Assembly: GCA_000196815.1 (NCBI GenBank) | Contig: FP929003.1 | Coordinates: forward strand, 2,069,501 to 2,133,500 | Direction of reading: 5' to 3' | Source: Nitrospira defluvii | GTDB lineage: Bacteria > Nitrospirota > Nitrospiria > Nitrospirales > Nitrospiraceae | Length of the DNA: 64,000 bases | Shown here: positions 27,101 to 37,400 of the stretch, in pieces | How the letters are laid out: the number at the start of each line of letters is the position of its first letter | Position numbering within the stretch: the first letter of the stretch is position 1 | The notes under the pieces: model-generated | Seen by the model: the letters and a program-made list of their open reading frames with translations, nothing else | The model's database searches: none | Told to the model about the DNA's origin: nothing | Position numbers and translations under genes: made by a program

Positions 27101-27125
27101 AGCCGTTCACTCCATGACGTCATAG
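18126..27125 (+). CDS. Non-ribosomal peptide synthetase 3, C-A(Asp)-T-C-A-T-C with C-terminal SyrP-type beta-hydroxylase
   Basis: A 2999-residue protein. C5 has HHILLDG (144-150) and follows an epimerase, so a DCL role is expected. A5 (TSGSTG near 625, core AADLGNTAL with D671) reads DLTKIGHVG plus Lys, an aspartate code. T5 Ser is 1021. A Pro/Ala-rich linker leads to C6, whose motif is HHILTDD (1259-1265), Asp replacing Gly. A6 reads DIWELTADD plus Lys, the same as modules 1 and 3. T6 Ser is 2131 (GGHS). C7 has HHIAADA (2323-2329). A charged linker (about 2630-2650) leads to a hydroxylase domain with metal ligands H2776, E2778 and H2970, similar to the stand-alone enzyme at 2716. The start at 18126 overlaps the previous stop by 11 bp. 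No A-T pair follows C7 here; these domains lie on the next protein. Confidence 0.95.
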   Translation: MRDKQQIEAMYYLSPLQQGLLFHRLADAEADPYFYQYAYRLQGDLRLDAFEGGWRHVVERHAVLRTAFVWEGVEKPLQVVRRQTALPIERHDWRGVPEEEQRLRFAALLDGDRAAGLDLLRPPLMRLHVIRKTEREWLLVNSHHHILLDGWSMALVLRDVLTAYEALVRGAAPTVESPRPYRDYISWVNRQDLVQAETFWHAMLAGIQRPTSIVIEAPSQDTPAETLPFAEQSLGLSIDRMEALQSLAKRVKVTVNTLLQGAWSLLLHRYSGESDILFGATVSGRPPELAGVEEMVGLFINSLPIRVTIRPDQPLGDWLRDLQERNAVLRQYEWTPLSDIQRWSDVPNGTPLFESLVVFESYPEGSHDGEPSSLSIEPLAARSGDVYTLTPGRNNYPLSLMVEPGRDLRLIVCYAHRRFAHAAIARMLGHLDRLLAAMAEAPEARLSDLSLLTDDERKQLIEWNGAFTSDETGARCIHDLIAAQVEARPEATAVVTKQGQVTYQELDRRAAALARYLLAQGVRPDDRIGLCLDRSLDLVVGIVAVLKAGGAYVPLDPTYPRERLAAMVADSQARLIVTRGDQAQGVSDFSERLILLDRQAEEIAGCSEGPTAVPLSPSNLAYVIYTSGSTGRPKGVAVEHRQVTAYVRAILQLDPVAAGASMAAVSTVAADLGNTALFGALCSGRTLHLLSTEDGFDPDAMAAAMHGRQVEVLKIVPSHLRGLLHAAQPERVLPTRCLILGGEALRRDLVQEIRRLVPGCAIVNHYGPTETTVGVLTHLVEASQGQSESDVPIGRPLSFNQAHVLDSDGQPVPLGLPGELYIGGQQVTRGYLGRPEATAERFIPDPFSRVPGARMYRTGDRAKRRADGTVEFLGRVDHQVKLRGFRIELGDIEAQLRREPGVSDAVTMVRETGDGTPQLVTYLAGPSTLDTAGIRARLAHSLPDYMVPQHFVLLDAFPLTANGKLDRAALPDPGQQTAAALPSYVAPRNRTEEILAAIWQTVLQVERVGVHDNFFALGGDSIRTLQVIARANRQGVKLTPKQLFEHQTVAAAAAVAQVKPAMPIEAGQASVQHEDTRPTAGDPTSAQTMPEATALVMPVFPLTGLTPEELAGRREDWGEIEDCYPLSPMQEGMLFHTLMNPGSGIYLMQQFYAWEGRLDREAFGRAWQRVIDRHPMLRTSFMWKDLQAPLQVVHRRVAAEDVIQDLDWADMSDEQQPIRMGEMLEQELKEGLDFEQAPLMRIRLVRRGHDRYAIVRSFHHILTDDWCFSLLMMDFLAHYDACIQWRTLALPPPPPYRDYIAWLQRQDQAAAEQFWKQELAGFTTPTPLGIERLDPDTSASGSEVRDEFMELSPEVSARLRTLAQQHHVTPNTFVQGAWAILLSRYSGEAQVLFGVTVAGRPTDLPGVEDIVGLFINTLPLRVTLSPDLPVMTWLQHLLAENYRIRQYEYAPLVRIQQWSEIPSGQALFRSLLVFENAPKDARLGEERDDRALSYDQDRVHTNYPMTVVGYPGESMGVRLSYDRRLFERAEVARMLEHLKRLLTAMAASPEASIQDLPMLDEAERHRLLVEWNGRDRSEPAAADFSTRFETQVRRTSEAVAVECGDDRLTYDELNRSANRIAHGLRRRGVGTDGIVALLDDRGPALLSMIVGVLKAGGAYLPLDPHHPGERLAEILASARVKAVIFGNRQAALAETVATMLPAGVGPDFVSVENFERDAQGECNLTPVTAQQRLAYVIFTSGSTGVPKGAMVETRGMMNHLLTKIPTLALGPADVVAQTASQCFDISVWQFLTPLLCGAKVQIIPDEVVRDPQRLLAEVSVRGVSVLEVVPSLLGGLLEGPSSPLPRLRWLLPTGEALSPDLSRRWFARYPTVPLVNAYGPAECSDDVALACIREQPAEAEFRMPIGRPIEGVQLYVLDRRLDLMPAGVAGELYVGGVAVGRGYLSDPAKTAASFVPDPFSSRPGSRLYRTGDLARHRPDGALEFVGRRDHQVKIRGFRIELGEIEARLAQHPEVDRCVVVVAESRPGHKQLVAYVATTATVNADRLRLFLRRTLPEYMVPATFLFLHSLPLTPNGKIDRKALPAPDADRLADDFEPPATPTQDLVAGIWGEILGLERIGRRDQFFELGGHSLLATQVMSRVRTAFRIELPLRTLFDHPTVEAFASAIDRAGLEGESGQIPPLVPVPRTDHLPLSFAQQRLWFLTQMDPESGAYNLPFALRLGGALNHPILERSFLALVRRHETLRTTFPAVDGEPRQVVVEVDRFAIPVEDLTALSESERGTAIGRHAGAQAQRPFHLDRDLPIRALLLRVSADAHILLVTVHHIAADAWSLAVVTHEVATIYNALANENDGAGIQSGDEPEALLPVLPVQYRDFAAWQRQWLQGALLEREIGYWKQRLGSTPPQLMLPTDHARPERQSYRGGRLTFHVPGEILEPLRRVSRRQGVTLFMTLLAAFKLLLSKLSGQTDILVGTDVANRNRAETEQLVGFFVNLLPLRTDLSGNPSFVQLLGRVRETALGAYAHQDVPFEKIVDSLKLTRDLGRNPLVQVLFVLQNVPPPSLQLAGVNVESLEFEHEVSRFDVGLFMEETEDGCAGLWKFSRDLFESQTIAGWTQRFLRLLQQIGCSPECGIETLEMDDAEVKEARRMDTKQRNDERLQRFKAIKPKPVALAQRTLVSGRPLVDGRAMPWLYTPAVDDVDLAGWVLEQRSRLRRELLQSGALLFRGFAMKTVQDFESVAQAFCGELFGEYGDLPREKSGRHVYGSTPYPPDKPILFHNESSHMHRWPQKQFFFCLQAAQEGGQTPIVDGRLMFKGLRPDLRDRLREKQLMYVRNFVPGVDVSWQDLFRTSDKAEVEALCARNGMDWQWLEKDGLRTKQVCPAIIEHPDTGESVFFNQIQLHHVSCLEPAVRDSLLSMLGIDSLPRNVYYGDGTQLEDEVVEEIGLLYEQTAVRFPWQEGDLIMLDNMLVAHARDPFVGPRKIVVAMGDMIAQSAVHSMTS

Positions 27126-27133
27126 GGGGAGGC

Positions 27134-30100
27134 ATGCATCAGGACATTGAGATTGAAGGGCTGCGGCTCTCGCCGCACCAGAAACGACTCTGGTTGTGGC
27201 AGTCACGCGGTCATGTCGGGCAGGCGCGAGCTTTGTTCAAGCTGGACGGTGTCTTTGACGATGAGGCGGTGCAGAAGGCGCTGGCCCACACGATTGCCCG
27301 CCACGATAGTCTTCGTACGACATTCTACCGGGAACCCGGCATGAAGGTTCCCTTCCAGGTGATCAACGAGGAGAGCGACGTGCTCTGGCGACGGGTCGAC
27401 CTTCGTCATCTGCCTGATGAGCGCGATCGCGAACAGGCTGCCAATGAAGCGGCGCATCGAACGGACGACCGGGATTGGGAGGCGCGACCGTTGGTACGGG
27501 CCACCCTGTACCGATTGACGGATGACCACGCGCGGTTGGTTCTCGACCTGCCCGGCCTCTGCGCCGATACCTGCTCACTGTCGAATATGGCGATCGAACT
27601 TGGCCGGCTTCTGGATGGGGACGACGGCGGGTGGGAGGGAGAGGCGCCTGTCCAATATAGTCAGTTTTCAGAATGGCACCATGACCTGCTGGAAGGAGCG
27701 GAGGCGGACCAGGGGAGGGCCTGGTGGGCTCGACGCAGACCAACCGGCGACCAGGCCGTGCCGTTGCCCTTCGAGCAGGCAGGCCGTCCGGAAGGCCGGG
27801 AGCCTGCGGCTCGCCCGGTCCATCGTATCTGCTCGGCTATGGAGACGGAGGGATTGCGGGGTGCCGCCGCGACGGCGCAGGTTTCCCTACCGGTCCTTCT
27901 ATATGCCTGTTGGTCGGCGCTCCTCTATCGGCTGACGAGCCGCCGCGACCTGATCTGCTGGTGGCGAACCGACGGGCGCCCCTACGAGGAGTTGCAGGGA
28001 GGCATCGGATTGTTCGAGCGCTGGTTGCCGCTGCACCTTCGAATCGAGGGGAATATGGCGCTGCAGGACCTGTTGGCCTTGGCTGCGCGGGAGCATGGGC
28101 AAGCTGAGGATTGGCAACATTATTACCCCGCGGAGCAGGACGATGAGGAGGCGGTGGCTGTGCGGGAGGGGATCGGATTCGAATATGGTCGTCGAGCGAA
28201 GCCCAACCGGACGGTCGCCGGCGTCATCACCCTTGCCGGAAGCACATTCTGCGCCGAGCCCTTCAAACTCAGGCTCGCCTGTCTTGAAGACGAGGCGGAT
28301 CTCGCATTGACCTGGCATATTGACGGGGAACGCATCCCCTCCGAGATGGTCCAGTCCCTAGCCGATCGTTATGTGGAGCTGCTGCGCACCATTCCCGGCC
28401 GTCTCGCGGTGGCGATCGACGACTTGGACATCGTGGGGACTCGGGAGCGGATCAGGCTGACGCGAGAGTTGAACCAGACGGCCCGCCCGCTGGACTCTTG
28501 CCTGCCGATGCACCGCTTGATCGAAGCGCAGGCTGCGCGGCGGCCGTCATTTCCCGCCCTCGTCGCCGGCGAGCGACGGTTGTCCTACGATGACCTCAAC
28601 CGGCAGGCGAACCGGGTGGCTCATGGACTGAGGCGGCGCGGCGTGCAACCCGGCGACCGGGTCGGCCTCTGTCTCGACCGCTCTGCCGACATGATCGTGG
28701 CCATGTTGGGGGTGCTGAAAGCCGGCGCGGCCTATGTGCCGGTCGATCCGGCGCATGCGGCTGTGCGGCTCGCGCCGCAAATGGCGCACAGCGGCGCCAG
28801 GCTCCTCGTGACCCAGGGCGGATCCGCCCAGGCCCGGCCGGTCTTCGACGGAGTGATCTTGGACATCCGCGAAGCTGTTGCGCACGAACCAGACGGCAAT
28901 CTCGATCTGGCGTTCTCACCGGACGACCTGGCTTACGTGATCTACACATCCGGCTCGACCGGTCAGCCCAAGGGTGTTGCGGTCTCCCATCGCAACCTCG
29001 CCAATTACACCTTGGCCATATCGCGCCAGCTGGACCTTCGGGAACCCTTCCACTTTGCGACCGTTTCCACCTTGAGCGCTGATTTGGGACATACGGCGAT
29101 TTTTCCCGCCTTGACCTCCGGCGGTTGTCTCCATGTCATCGGCTATGAGACCGCGACCGATGGTCGGCTGTTCGCCTCCTATCTCCAGGAACATCCTATC
29201 GACGTATTGAAAATCGTGCCGTCCCATTTCAAGGCCCTCATGGCCACTGGCGACGGGCAGGCCTTGTGGCCGCGAAGGTTTCTCCTGTTCGGAGGGGAAG
29301 CGCTGTCGTGGGACTTGGTCGAGCAGGTGCGGCGGCAAGCAGCCTGCATCGTCGTCAACCACTATGGTCCGACAGAGACGACCGTCGGTGCGTTGACCAC
29401 GGTCGTAACCGACAACAAGGGTGTACGCCTCGCCCGCACGGTACCCATCGGCCGCCCCATCGACAACCTCGAAGCCTACATCCTCGACGCACGGCAGGAG
29501 CCGGTGCCCGTCGGCGCAGCGGGAGAGCTGTATCTGGGCGGTGCCGGTGTCGCGCGTGGCTACTGGGAGCAACCGGAGCGCACGGCCGAACGCTTCCTGC
29601 CTCACCCCCATGCGTCGCAGCCAGGCGCACGCCTCTATAGAACCGGCGACCTCGCGAGGCGTTTGCCGGACGGCTCGATCGAATTCCTGGGGCGGGCGGA
29701 CCACCAGGTCAAGATCCGCGGGTTCCGGATCGAACTCGGCGAAATCGAATCGGTGCTGCGACGGCATCCTGCGGTACAGGATGCCGTGGTGATGGCACGG
29801 GAGGACGGGAACGCGGAACTGTATCTGGCCGCATACCTCGTGGCGCGGACGACGGAGCCGGACAGGCAGGCGATCCAGGACTTTCTTCGCTCGCACCTGC
29901 CGGACTACATGGTTCCGACGGCGGTGACCTCTCTGCCGGCGTTGCCGTTGACGGCAAACGGCAAGGTCGATCGGCGCGCCTTACCTGAGCCGGACCGCGA
30001 GGGGGGCGGAACGAGCCGGTTCGTGGCTCCCGGATCGGTCACCGAAGAGATCCTGGCCGCCATCTGGAGTGAAGTGTTGAAACGAGAGGGGATCGGCATC

Positions 30101-33100
30101 CATGACAATTTCTTCGACTTGGGCGGCCATTCGCTCCTGGCCACGCAGGTCATGTCGCGGCTGCGGCAGGCGTTTCGCGTGGATCTGCCTCTGCGGACCG
30201 TCTTTGAGTCGCCCGACATCGCGCAATTAGCCGGGGTGATCGATGCGACAAAGGGGATTGCAGGGGGCGACCAACCGCCTCCCATACAGCCACGGCTGCG
30301 AACCGGTTCGCTCCCGCTTTCCTTTGCGCAAGAACGCCTGTGGGTGCTGGCGCAGTTGGATCCGGAGGGTGTGGCCTACAACATTCCCATCGCCTTGCGC
30401 GTCACCGGACCGCTCGACGTCACGGCCCTGGAGCGGAGTTTCAACGAAGTCGTCCGGCGCCATGAATCGTTGCGTACGACCTTTCAAAGTCTCAATGGAG
30501 TGCCGGTGCAGGTGGTCGCGTCATCTCTGCGGCTGCCCGTGACGGTGATCGACCTGCAACATCTTCCTGTCGAAGCGCGTGACCAGGCTGCCGTCAGGTT
30601 GGCCGGCGTCGAGTCCCAGCGTCCATTCGATCTCCGATACGGGCCGCTCCTGCGGGTCAGTCTCATCCGGCTGCAGCCGAACGAACACGTGTTGTTGCTC
30701 ACGTTGCACCATATCGTGTCGGACGCCTGGTCTGCCCATGTGCTGGTGAAGGAAGTGACTGCGCTCTACGATGCCTTTGCGGCCGGGCGCGCCTCCTCAC
30801 TCCCTGACTTGCCTCTGCAGTACGGAGATTTTTCCCAGTGGCAACGGGCCTGGTTGAGCGGGACCGTTCTCAAGCGGGAGCTGGAGTTCTGGCGGACATC
30901 GCTGGGCGGCGATCTGCCGGTCATGGAATTGCCGACTGACAGGCCCAGACCTGCCTTGCAAACATCGCGGGGCGCGATGGCCGGCGCCACCATCCCTGCG
31001 GAGCTTTCGGCGGAGGTTGCGGCGCTGAGTCGCAGGATGGGCGCCACGTTATACATGACGCTGTTGAGCGCCTTCTTCATCCTGTTGACCAGAATGACTG
31101 GGCAGACCGATCTCATCGTCGGGACGCCCATCGCCAACCGGACCAGGAAGGAAACCGAAGGCCTCATCGGGTTCTTCGTCAACACGCTGGCCATACGAAC
31201 CAAGGTGTTTGGACATTCCAGCATGGCCGACGTGCTGGCCAACGTGCGCGAAGCCTGTCTGGACGCCTACGCCCATCAAGACATGCCGTTCGAGAAGCTT
31301 GTGGACGCGCTGCAGCCGAAGCGCGATGTCAGCCGGTCGCCGGTCTTTCAGGTGATGTTCGACCTGCAGAACGCCCCGGTCTCAGAATTGAACATCCATG
31401 GCTTGGAGTTTCAGCCGATCGAGATCGAGACCACGACCGCCAAGTTTGACCTGTCGATGACGGTTCAAGATCAAGATGGCCGGCTGCTCGTCGCGATGGA
31501 ATACAATAGCGACCTTTTCGAGGCTGCGACGATCGAACGCCTGCTGGACCGCTATCAGCAGGTGCTGGCCGGAATGACGGGGGACATACGAACCGGAATA
31601 GGCTCGATCCATCTGTTGACCGCGCAGGAGCGGCAAGCGGTGCTGGCGGTGAACCGGACGCATGCGTCGAGTGAGCCATCGCAGTCCCTGCCGGCGCTCA
31701 TCGAGCGTCGGGCGGCGCAGACGCCGGATGCTCCGGCCCTGGTGTTGCAAGACCATGTGATGTCCTATCGAGACCTGAACGACAAGAGTAACCGCCTGGC
31801 GCGATGGCTTCGCAAACGAGGTGTGGAGCCGGAACGGCGGGTCGGGATTTCCATGGAACGTTCGTTTGACATGGTCGTCGCCTTACTCGGAATCATGAAG
31901 GCAGGCGGTGTCTATGTGCCGATCGATCCGACGTACCCGGCCGGGCGGCAACACAATCTGGTGGTCGATGCGGGCGTGGATCTGATTCTCAGGCATGGGA
32001 CCGCCATGCCTGAGGCCGATTCATTTCCGGTTCCGGTTCTGTCGCTCGACCGACTGAATGCAGAGTTGGACACAGTGAGCGGGGAGAACCTCGACAGGCC
32101 GATTTCCATGGAGCAAGCCGCTTACGTGATCTATACGTCCGGCTCGACCGGCACACCGAAAGGCGTCGTGGTCTTCCATCGGGCCCTGTGTCAGCATCTC
32201 ATGGCCGCTGCGGCTGCCTATGAGCTTTCTCCGGCAGACCGGGTACTGCAATTCGCGGCCGTTAGCTTTGACGTGGCCTCAGAAGAAGTATGGACGACCT
32301 TAATCTCCGGGGCTGCAGTGGTGCTGCAGCCCTGTCGTCTCTTCGATTCCATCCCGGCATTTCTGGACTTTCTCGATCGCCAACGCGTCACGGTGGCAGG
32401 ATTGCCGGCCTCTTACTGGCACCAGTGGGTGGACGCGTTCGAGCAAGCCGATTGCTCCGTGCCCTCACGTGTGCGCCTGCTGATCGTAGGAAACGAGCCG
32501 GTGGCATCATCTGATTTGAAGCGCTGGCGGCGACGGGTCGGCCGCAACGTCCGGTGGTTGAATGCCTATGGTCCGACGGAAGCAACCATTACCGCGAGTC
32601 TGTATGACCCTTCGCTGTCAGGGGAAGAGCTTGCCCTTCATACGGTTCCGATCGGAAGGCCTTTGCCGGGCCGGTCTATGTACGTCCTCGACCGGCACCT
32701 CGAGCCGGTGCCGTTTGACGTACCCGGCGAAGTGTATATCGGGGGCGAGACTCTGGCCCGCGGCTATCTCGCCGATCCGGAACGGACCGCCGGCCTGTTC
32801 ATTCCCGACCCCTTCGGCGGTCGGCCCGGCGCGAGACTCTACAGGACGGGAGATCGCGCATTGGTCAGAAGCGACGGCACCATCGAATTCCACGGCCGTT
32901 TTGACGATCAAGTCAAACTGCGCGGGTTCCGTATCGAACCGGGGGAGATCGAAGAGCGATTGCGCCGGCATCCGGACGTGCGAACCGGTCTCGTTGTTCC
33001 ACGGGACGATGCCGAGGGACGGACCAGGCTTGTGGCCTATGTCGTCGTTCGAGAGGACGCACAGTTCGACGAGCCGGACCTCCGTCGCTGGCTCGCCTCG

Positions 33101-34312
33101 ACCCTGCCGGACTATATGGTTCCTTTCCTGATGCTCCCGCTGACCGAGCTGCCGCGGACACCGGGTGGCAAGGTGGATCGAGGGGCCTTACCTACACCGG
33201 ACTGGTCCGGCGTCAGCCGGCAATCGTATGTGGCTCCCGCAACGCCGTTGCAGCGCCAGTTAGCCGCGATGTGGAGCGAGGTGCTGGGTGTCGGCCGGAT
33301 CGGCCTCCATGATAATTTTTTTGATGTAGGCGGACATTCCCTCCTCGCCGTCCAGTTGATTGCACGCATTCAGAACGTCGTCGATGGGCCGCTGGCGTTG
33401 ATGGAGTTGTTCCAGTTTCCCACCCTGGCGACATTGGCTGAGCACCTCGAAGGGGAGCGTCGTGACCTGTCGCCGGAGATCCTCCTGCTGCGCGAAGGAG
33501 GCCACGCGCCGCCGCTGTTTTGTTTTGATCCGACCGGCACGCATGTTCAGGCTTACCGCCCGCTCGCGCTCTCGATGGCGAATGAACGTCCGGTATACGG
33601 ACTCTCGTTGAGCCATCTCTTCACCATGCGCTGGCAGGACGTGACCGTTCAACAGCTCGCGGAGCAACAGGCACGGTTGATTCGCGAACGTCAGCCGAAG
33701 GGCCCCTATCATCTCCTCGGCTGGTCCAACGGCGGGGTACTTGCCTTGGCGGTAGCGCGGCTGCTGGAACGGGCCGGTGAATCGGTTGCGTTTCTGGGCC
33801 TCTTGGATACGCAACCGGATCAGGCCGTTTCTGCGGCCGATGATTCAACTCCTGTCGAGGAGTTGGTGCGTTACATCCGGCGAGACCGGAAGGGCGACTT
33901 CGAGTCGATCCCTCAGCAGGAACGAGAGTCGCTGCAGCAGCGACTGACGACGCTCGCGGACGACGAGCGTCTGGAGTACGCCATTCAATGGGCCAGGGAA
34001 CGGAATTTCCTTTCCGATGAAGAAGCCCAGGCCTCGATCGGATCCCTTAAACTCGGGTATGCGCTGGCGAGGGAGGCTGCACGGTTCTTGACCGTCACCC
34101 GATCCAGTCCGGTTCAGGCATCGATCCATGTCTGGTGGACGACGAGCACCTTGGCGAGACACGGTAAGGGCCCGGTCGACTGGTCGGCCCATACCACGGG
34201 CGTCGTGTCGGTGGACACGGTGGTTGGAGATCACGTGGACGCCGTCCACAGCATTGACGTTCATCAACGGATCGGCGACAAGCTCGCCGGCCTTCGCGCG
34301 CCGTCGGCATAA
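27134..34312 (+). CDS. Non-ribosomal peptide synthetase 4, degenerate C-A(Asp)-T-C-A-T-TE
   Basis: A 2392-residue protein preceded by GGGGAGG at 27125-27131. Its first 420 or so residues are C-like (LSPHQKRLWLWQ, RHDSLRTTF), but the catalytic HHxxxDG position reads PGLCADT (140-146), so condensation activity is unlikely. This resembles the interface-type C domains reported beside siderophore beta-hydroxylases (my inference). A7 (core SADLGHTAI) reads DLTKLGHVG plus Lys, Asp-like. T7 Ser is 1000. C8 has HHIVSDA at 1192. A8 (TSGSTG near 1667) has an atypical core FDVASEEVW and reads about DVEGIGAIT plus Lys; D-x-E..G..I is shared with hydroxyornithine codes, but I leave it unassigned. T8 Ser is 2069. 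The terminal thioesterase has GWSNGG (Ser 2198) and GDHVDAV (His 2367), releasing the peptide by hydrolysis or cyclisation. Confidence 0.95.
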   Translation: MHQDIEIEGLRLSPHQKRLWLWQSRGHVGQARALFKLDGVFDDEAVQKALAHTIARHDSLRTTFYREPGMKVPFQVINEESDVLWRRVDLRHLPDERDREQAANEAAHRTDDRDWEARPLVRATLYRLTDDHARLVLDLPGLCADTCSLSNMAIELGRLLDGDDGGWEGEAPVQYSQFSEWHHDLLEGAEADQGRAWWARRRPTGDQAVPLPFEQAGRPEGREPAARPVHRICSAMETEGLRGAAATAQVSLPVLLYACWSALLYRLTSRRDLICWWRTDGRPYEELQGGIGLFERWLPLHLRIEGNMALQDLLALAAREHGQAEDWQHYYPAEQDDEEAVAVREGIGFEYGRRAKPNRTVAGVITLAGSTFCAEPFKLRLACLEDEADLALTWHIDGERIPSEMVQSLADRYVELLRTIPGRLAVAIDDLDIVGTRERIRLTRELNQTARPLDSCLPMHRLIEAQAARRPSFPALVAGERRLSYDDLNRQANRVAHGLRRRGVQPGDRVGLCLDRSADMIVAMLGVLKAGAAYVPVDPAHAAVRLAPQMAHSGARLLVTQGGSAQARPVFDGVILDIREAVAHEPDGNLDLAFSPDDLAYVIYTSGSTGQPKGVAVSHRNLANYTLAISRQLDLREPFHFATVSTLSADLGHTAIFPALTSGGCLHVIGYETATDGRLFASYLQEHPIDVLKIVPSHFKALMATGDGQALWPRRFLLFGGEALSWDLVEQVRRQAACIVVNHYGPTETTVGALTTVVTDNKGVRLARTVPIGRPIDNLEAYILDARQEPVPVGAAGELYLGGAGVARGYWEQPERTAERFLPHPHASQPGARLYRTGDLARRLPDGSIEFLGRADHQVKIRGFRIELGEIESVLRRHPAVQDAVVMAREDGNAELYLAAYLVARTTEPDRQAIQDFLRSHLPDYMVPTAVTSLPALPLTANGKVDRRALPEPDREGGGTSRFVAPGSVTEEILAAIWSEVLKREGIGIHDNFFDLGGHSLLATQVMSRLRQAFRVDLPLRTVFESPDIAQLAGVIDATKGIAGGDQPPPIQPRLRTGSLPLSFAQERLWVLAQLDPEGVAYNIPIALRVTGPLDVTALERSFNEVVRRHESLRTTFQSLNGVPVQVVASSLRLPVTVIDLQHLPVEARDQAAVRLAGVESQRPFDLRYGPLLRVSLIRLQPNEHVLLLTLHHIVSDAWSAHVLVKEVTALYDAFAAGRASSLPDLPLQYGDFSQWQRAWLSGTVLKRELEFWRTSLGGDLPVMELPTDRPRPALQTSRGAMAGATIPAELSAEVAALSRRMGATLYMTLLSAFFILLTRMTGQTDLIVGTPIANRTRKETEGLIGFFVNTLAIRTKVFGHSSMADVLANVREACLDAYAHQDMPFEKLVDALQPKRDVSRSPVFQVMFDLQNAPVSELNIHGLEFQPIEIETTTAKFDLSMTVQDQDGRLLVAMEYNSDLFEAATIERLLDRYQQVLAGMTGDIRTGIGSIHLLTAQERQAVLAVNRTHASSEPSQSLPALIERRAAQTPDAPALVLQDHVMSYRDLNDKSNRLARWLRKRGVEPERRVGISMERSFDMVVALLGIMKAGGVYVPIDPTYPAGRQHNLVVDAGVDLILRHGTAMPEADSFPVPVLSLDRLNAELDTVSGENLDRPISMEQAAYVIYTSGSTGTPKGVVVFHRALCQHLMAAAAAYELSPADRVLQFAAVSFDVASEEVWTTLISGAAVVLQPCRLFDSIPAFLDFLDRQRVTVAGLPASYWHQWVDAFEQADCSVPSRVRLLIVGNEPVASSDLKRWRRRVGRNVRWLNAYGPTEATITASLYDPSLSGEELALHTVPIGRPLPGRSMYVLDRHLEPVPFDVPGEVYIGGETLARGYLADPERTAGLFIPDPFGGRPGARLYRTGDRALVRSDGTIEFHGRFDDQVKLRGFRIEPGEIEERLRRHPDVRTGLVVPRDDAEGRTRLVAYVVVREDAQFDEPDLRRWLASTLPDYMVPFLMLPLTELPRTPGGKVDRGALPTPDWSGVSRQSYVAPATPLQRQLAAMWSEVLGVGRIGLHDNFFDVGGHSLLAVQLIARIQNVVDGPLALMELFQFPTLATLAEHLEGERRDLSPEILLLREGGHAPPLFCFDPTGTHVQAYRPLALSMANERPVYGLSLSHLFTMRWQDVTVQQLAEQQARLIRERQPKGPYHLLGWSNGGVLALAVARLLERAGESVAFLGLLDTQPDQAVSAADDSTPVEELVRYIRRDRKGDFESIPQQERESLQQRLTTLADDERLEYAIQWARERNFLSDEEAQASIGSLKLGYALAREAARFLTVTRSSPVQASIHVWWTTSTLARHGKGPVDWSAHTTGVVSVDTVVGDHVDAVHSIDVHQRIGDKLAGLRAPSA

Positions 34313-34326
34313 CGAACACCGACGGC
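34300..34326 (+). terminator. Hairpin over the stop codon of synthetase 4
   Basis: GCCGTCGG (34300-34307) and CCGACGGC (34319-34326) form a perfect 8-bp stem whose loop contains the TAA stop. No T-tract follows, so this is a terminator-like hairpin rather than a textbook intrinsic terminator. It lies between convergent genes, at the end of the 34-kb synthetase operon. Confidence 0.45.
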
Positions 34327-34456
34327 TCTGTCTCGAAGCGGGTTTCCTGCCGTTCTTGCGGCCATTAAGCCGGAAGACTCTTTGACCCTCCGTTTTCCAC
34401 GACTTTCACGCGTTTATCCTGAAGACATCAGTCCGGCCTTGCAGGGGCCGTCGCTG

Positions 34457-37400
34457 TCAGCCTTGTGAAGGAGAGTGACGCGGCAGGACTTCCGGGAATG
34501 GCTCGGGCACCGCTGCGGACTGTCGGACTGGAGCAGTCCCGGCAAAAAGGAGGTAGACCACCGGCACCAGGAAGAGCGTGAGGAGCGTTGAGAGGACGAG
34601 CCCGCAGATCACGACCAGACCGATGTGCCAGCGTCCGGCTGCGCCGGCCCCTGTCGCCAGCGCCAACGGCAGGGCGGCCAGAATGGTGGACAGTGTGGTC
34701 ATAACGATAGGCCGCAGGCGTAACACGGAGGCCTCGACGATGGCAGCGCGCGGAGGTGTGCCGCCCTGGCACAGCTGGTTGGCAAACTCCACGATGAGGA
34801 TGGCGTTTTTCGTGACGAGCCCGATCAGAATCATCAGCCCGATCTCGCTGTAGATATTCAAGGTGCCACGGAACAGCAGCAGCGCCAAGAGCGCGCCGGC
34901 CAGCGCCGGGGGAACCGAGAGCAGAACGGTGATCGGGTGGCGGAAGCTTTCGAACTGCGCGGCCAGGATGAGGTAGACGACGAGCAGTGCCAGTAAAAAC
35001 GTCATATGCAGGTTGCCCGACGACTCCAGAAATTCTTTCGATTCTCCCGCATAACTGATGGTCGCGCCGGGAGGTAGGTGTTTGCGTACCGTCTGTTCCA
35101 GCGATTCGATGGAGCGGCTGAGCGTCGAATCCGCCCCCACTCCCGCACTGATCGTGACGGCCCTCAGTTTCTCGTAATGGTTCAGCTGTTTCGGGGCCAC
35201 GGTTTCCCGCACCGTCACGAGGTTGCTCAGGGGAATCAACTCCCCCTGCGTGCCCCGCACCTGCAGCTGTTCGATGTCGGATCTGGTGCCGCGTTGGTGG
35301 GGACGCGTTTGCATGATGACGGGATACTCTTTGCCTTCGCGCATGAACATGGAGGCTTTTCTCCCCCCTAGAAAGACTTCCAGCGTCCTGCCGATCGTCT
35401 CAACCGGAATGCCAAGGTCCGCGGCCTTGTCGCGGTTGATATCCACCCGGAGCTCCGGTTTGTTCAGATCCAAATCGCTCTCGACATTGACCACCAGCTG
35501 GTTTCCGGTGAGGTCGTGACGGACCTGCCTCACGATGTTGTCCAACACGTCGTACGAAGGACCGCGGATCACCAATTGCACCGGTGTCTTGCTGTCCTCC
35601 TGGTTGAACGGGGGTGGATTGATGGCAAAGACCGTGGCGCCGGGGATGGCGGAGAGGGCAGGTTGCACGTCATCGACGATCTTCTGCTGTACGCGGTTGC
35701 GATCGGACCAATCCTTCAGCGTCACCCAGGTCACGGCCCGGTTGACCAGGGTTGGCCTCCAGCCTCGCGCGACCACCGTATAGTAGGAATCCATTTCGGG
35801 GATCCGTGCGGTGGTCTCCTCGGTGTCCCTGGCGTATCGGTCGGTGTAGTCGAGTGTGGATCCTTCCGGCGCGCTGACATGGACGGCGAACCAGCCGGTA
35901 TCCTCAAGGGGAGCCAGTTCGCTCGGAAGTCCCAGCATGAGGACTGCGCTGACGATCAGCGACAGGGCCGCCCCGCTCAAGATGGTCGAGGGCCGTTTTA
36001 ACGCGATCTCCAGGGCGAGACGATACCGATGGGTCATCCAGCGGAGCCAGGCGGAGGCGTCCAGCGCGGAGCCTCGCGGCGGCGATGCGGTTCCGACGGT
36101 CTTGCCCAGCAAACGCGCACACATGGCCGGGGTGAGGGTGAGCGCGATAAACCCGGACAGGAGCACTGAGCCGGCGACAGCGATACCCAGTTCGGCAAAC
36201 AGACGGCCGACGATACCGGGCAGAAAGATGATCGGAAAGAAGACCGCTGCGAGTGTCAGGGTTGTTGAGACTACGGCAAACCCGATCTCCCGACTGCCCT
36301 CAACCGCCGCCTGCGTCGGGCTCAACCCCTGTTCGATGCGGCGGTAGACGTTTTCCACCACGACGATGGCGTCGTCTACCACCAATCCGATGGCCAGCAC
36401 GAATCCCAAGAGGGTGATCGTGTTGATCGAACTGCCGGTCATCTGCATGATGACGAACGTACCCAGGATCGAGCCTGGAATGGCGACGGCGGGAATGAGC
36501 GTAGCTCGTGCGCTGCGCAGGAAGAGGAACACCACCAACACGACCAGGATCAACGACAGTCCGACGGAGGTGTAGACCTCGTGTAACGACCGTTCGATAT
36601 AAATCGAGCTGTCGAATGCCGTGACAAGCTGCATCCCTTCCGGCAGCAACGCTTCCATCGCAGGGAGGGTGCGTTTGACGCCGCGCGCTGCTTCGAGGGT
36701 ATTGGCCTTGGACTGTTTCATGATGCCGAGGCCGATGGCGGGTTTGCCGTTCACGCGCACGAGTTTTCGATCGTCTTCCGGACCGATCTCGGCGGCGCCC
36801 ACGTCCTGCAGCCGGACCGGATAACCGTCCCGATAGGCCAGAATCAGTTGGTTGAACTGCGGCGGTTTCTCCAGGCCTCCGCCCATGCGCACACTGAACT
36901 CGCGCTGGGTGCTTTCGATCCGGCCGGTGGGCATGGAGACGTTTTGTGTCCGGAGCGCGTCTTCGACGTCCTGCACGGTGAGAAGGCGGGACGCGAGCCG
37001 GTCGGGATCCAGCCAGATGCGCATCGCATACCGCCGTCCTCCGTCGAGCATGACGCTGGAGACGCCGGGCAGGGGTGCCAGTCGATCCTTCAGCTGCCGT
37101 TCGGCAAAGTCCGTCATTTCCAGTTCGGTATGGCGGTCGCTGATCAGTGCCAGCCACATGATACCGTCGGCGTCGCTGTCCTCCTTCATCACCAGGGGCG
37201 ATTCGATGCCTTGCGGAAGCAGGTGTTGCACTCTCGTCACGCGGTCGCGTACGTCGTTGGCGGCCGCGTCCAGGTTACGCGTCAGGGAGAATTCGAGGCC
37301 GATCGTGGACAGTCCCTCGCGACTCGTCGAACGCAACGTCCGGAGTCCCTCGACGCCGCTCAGCGCATCTTCCAGCACCGAAGTAATATCCGTTTCCACC

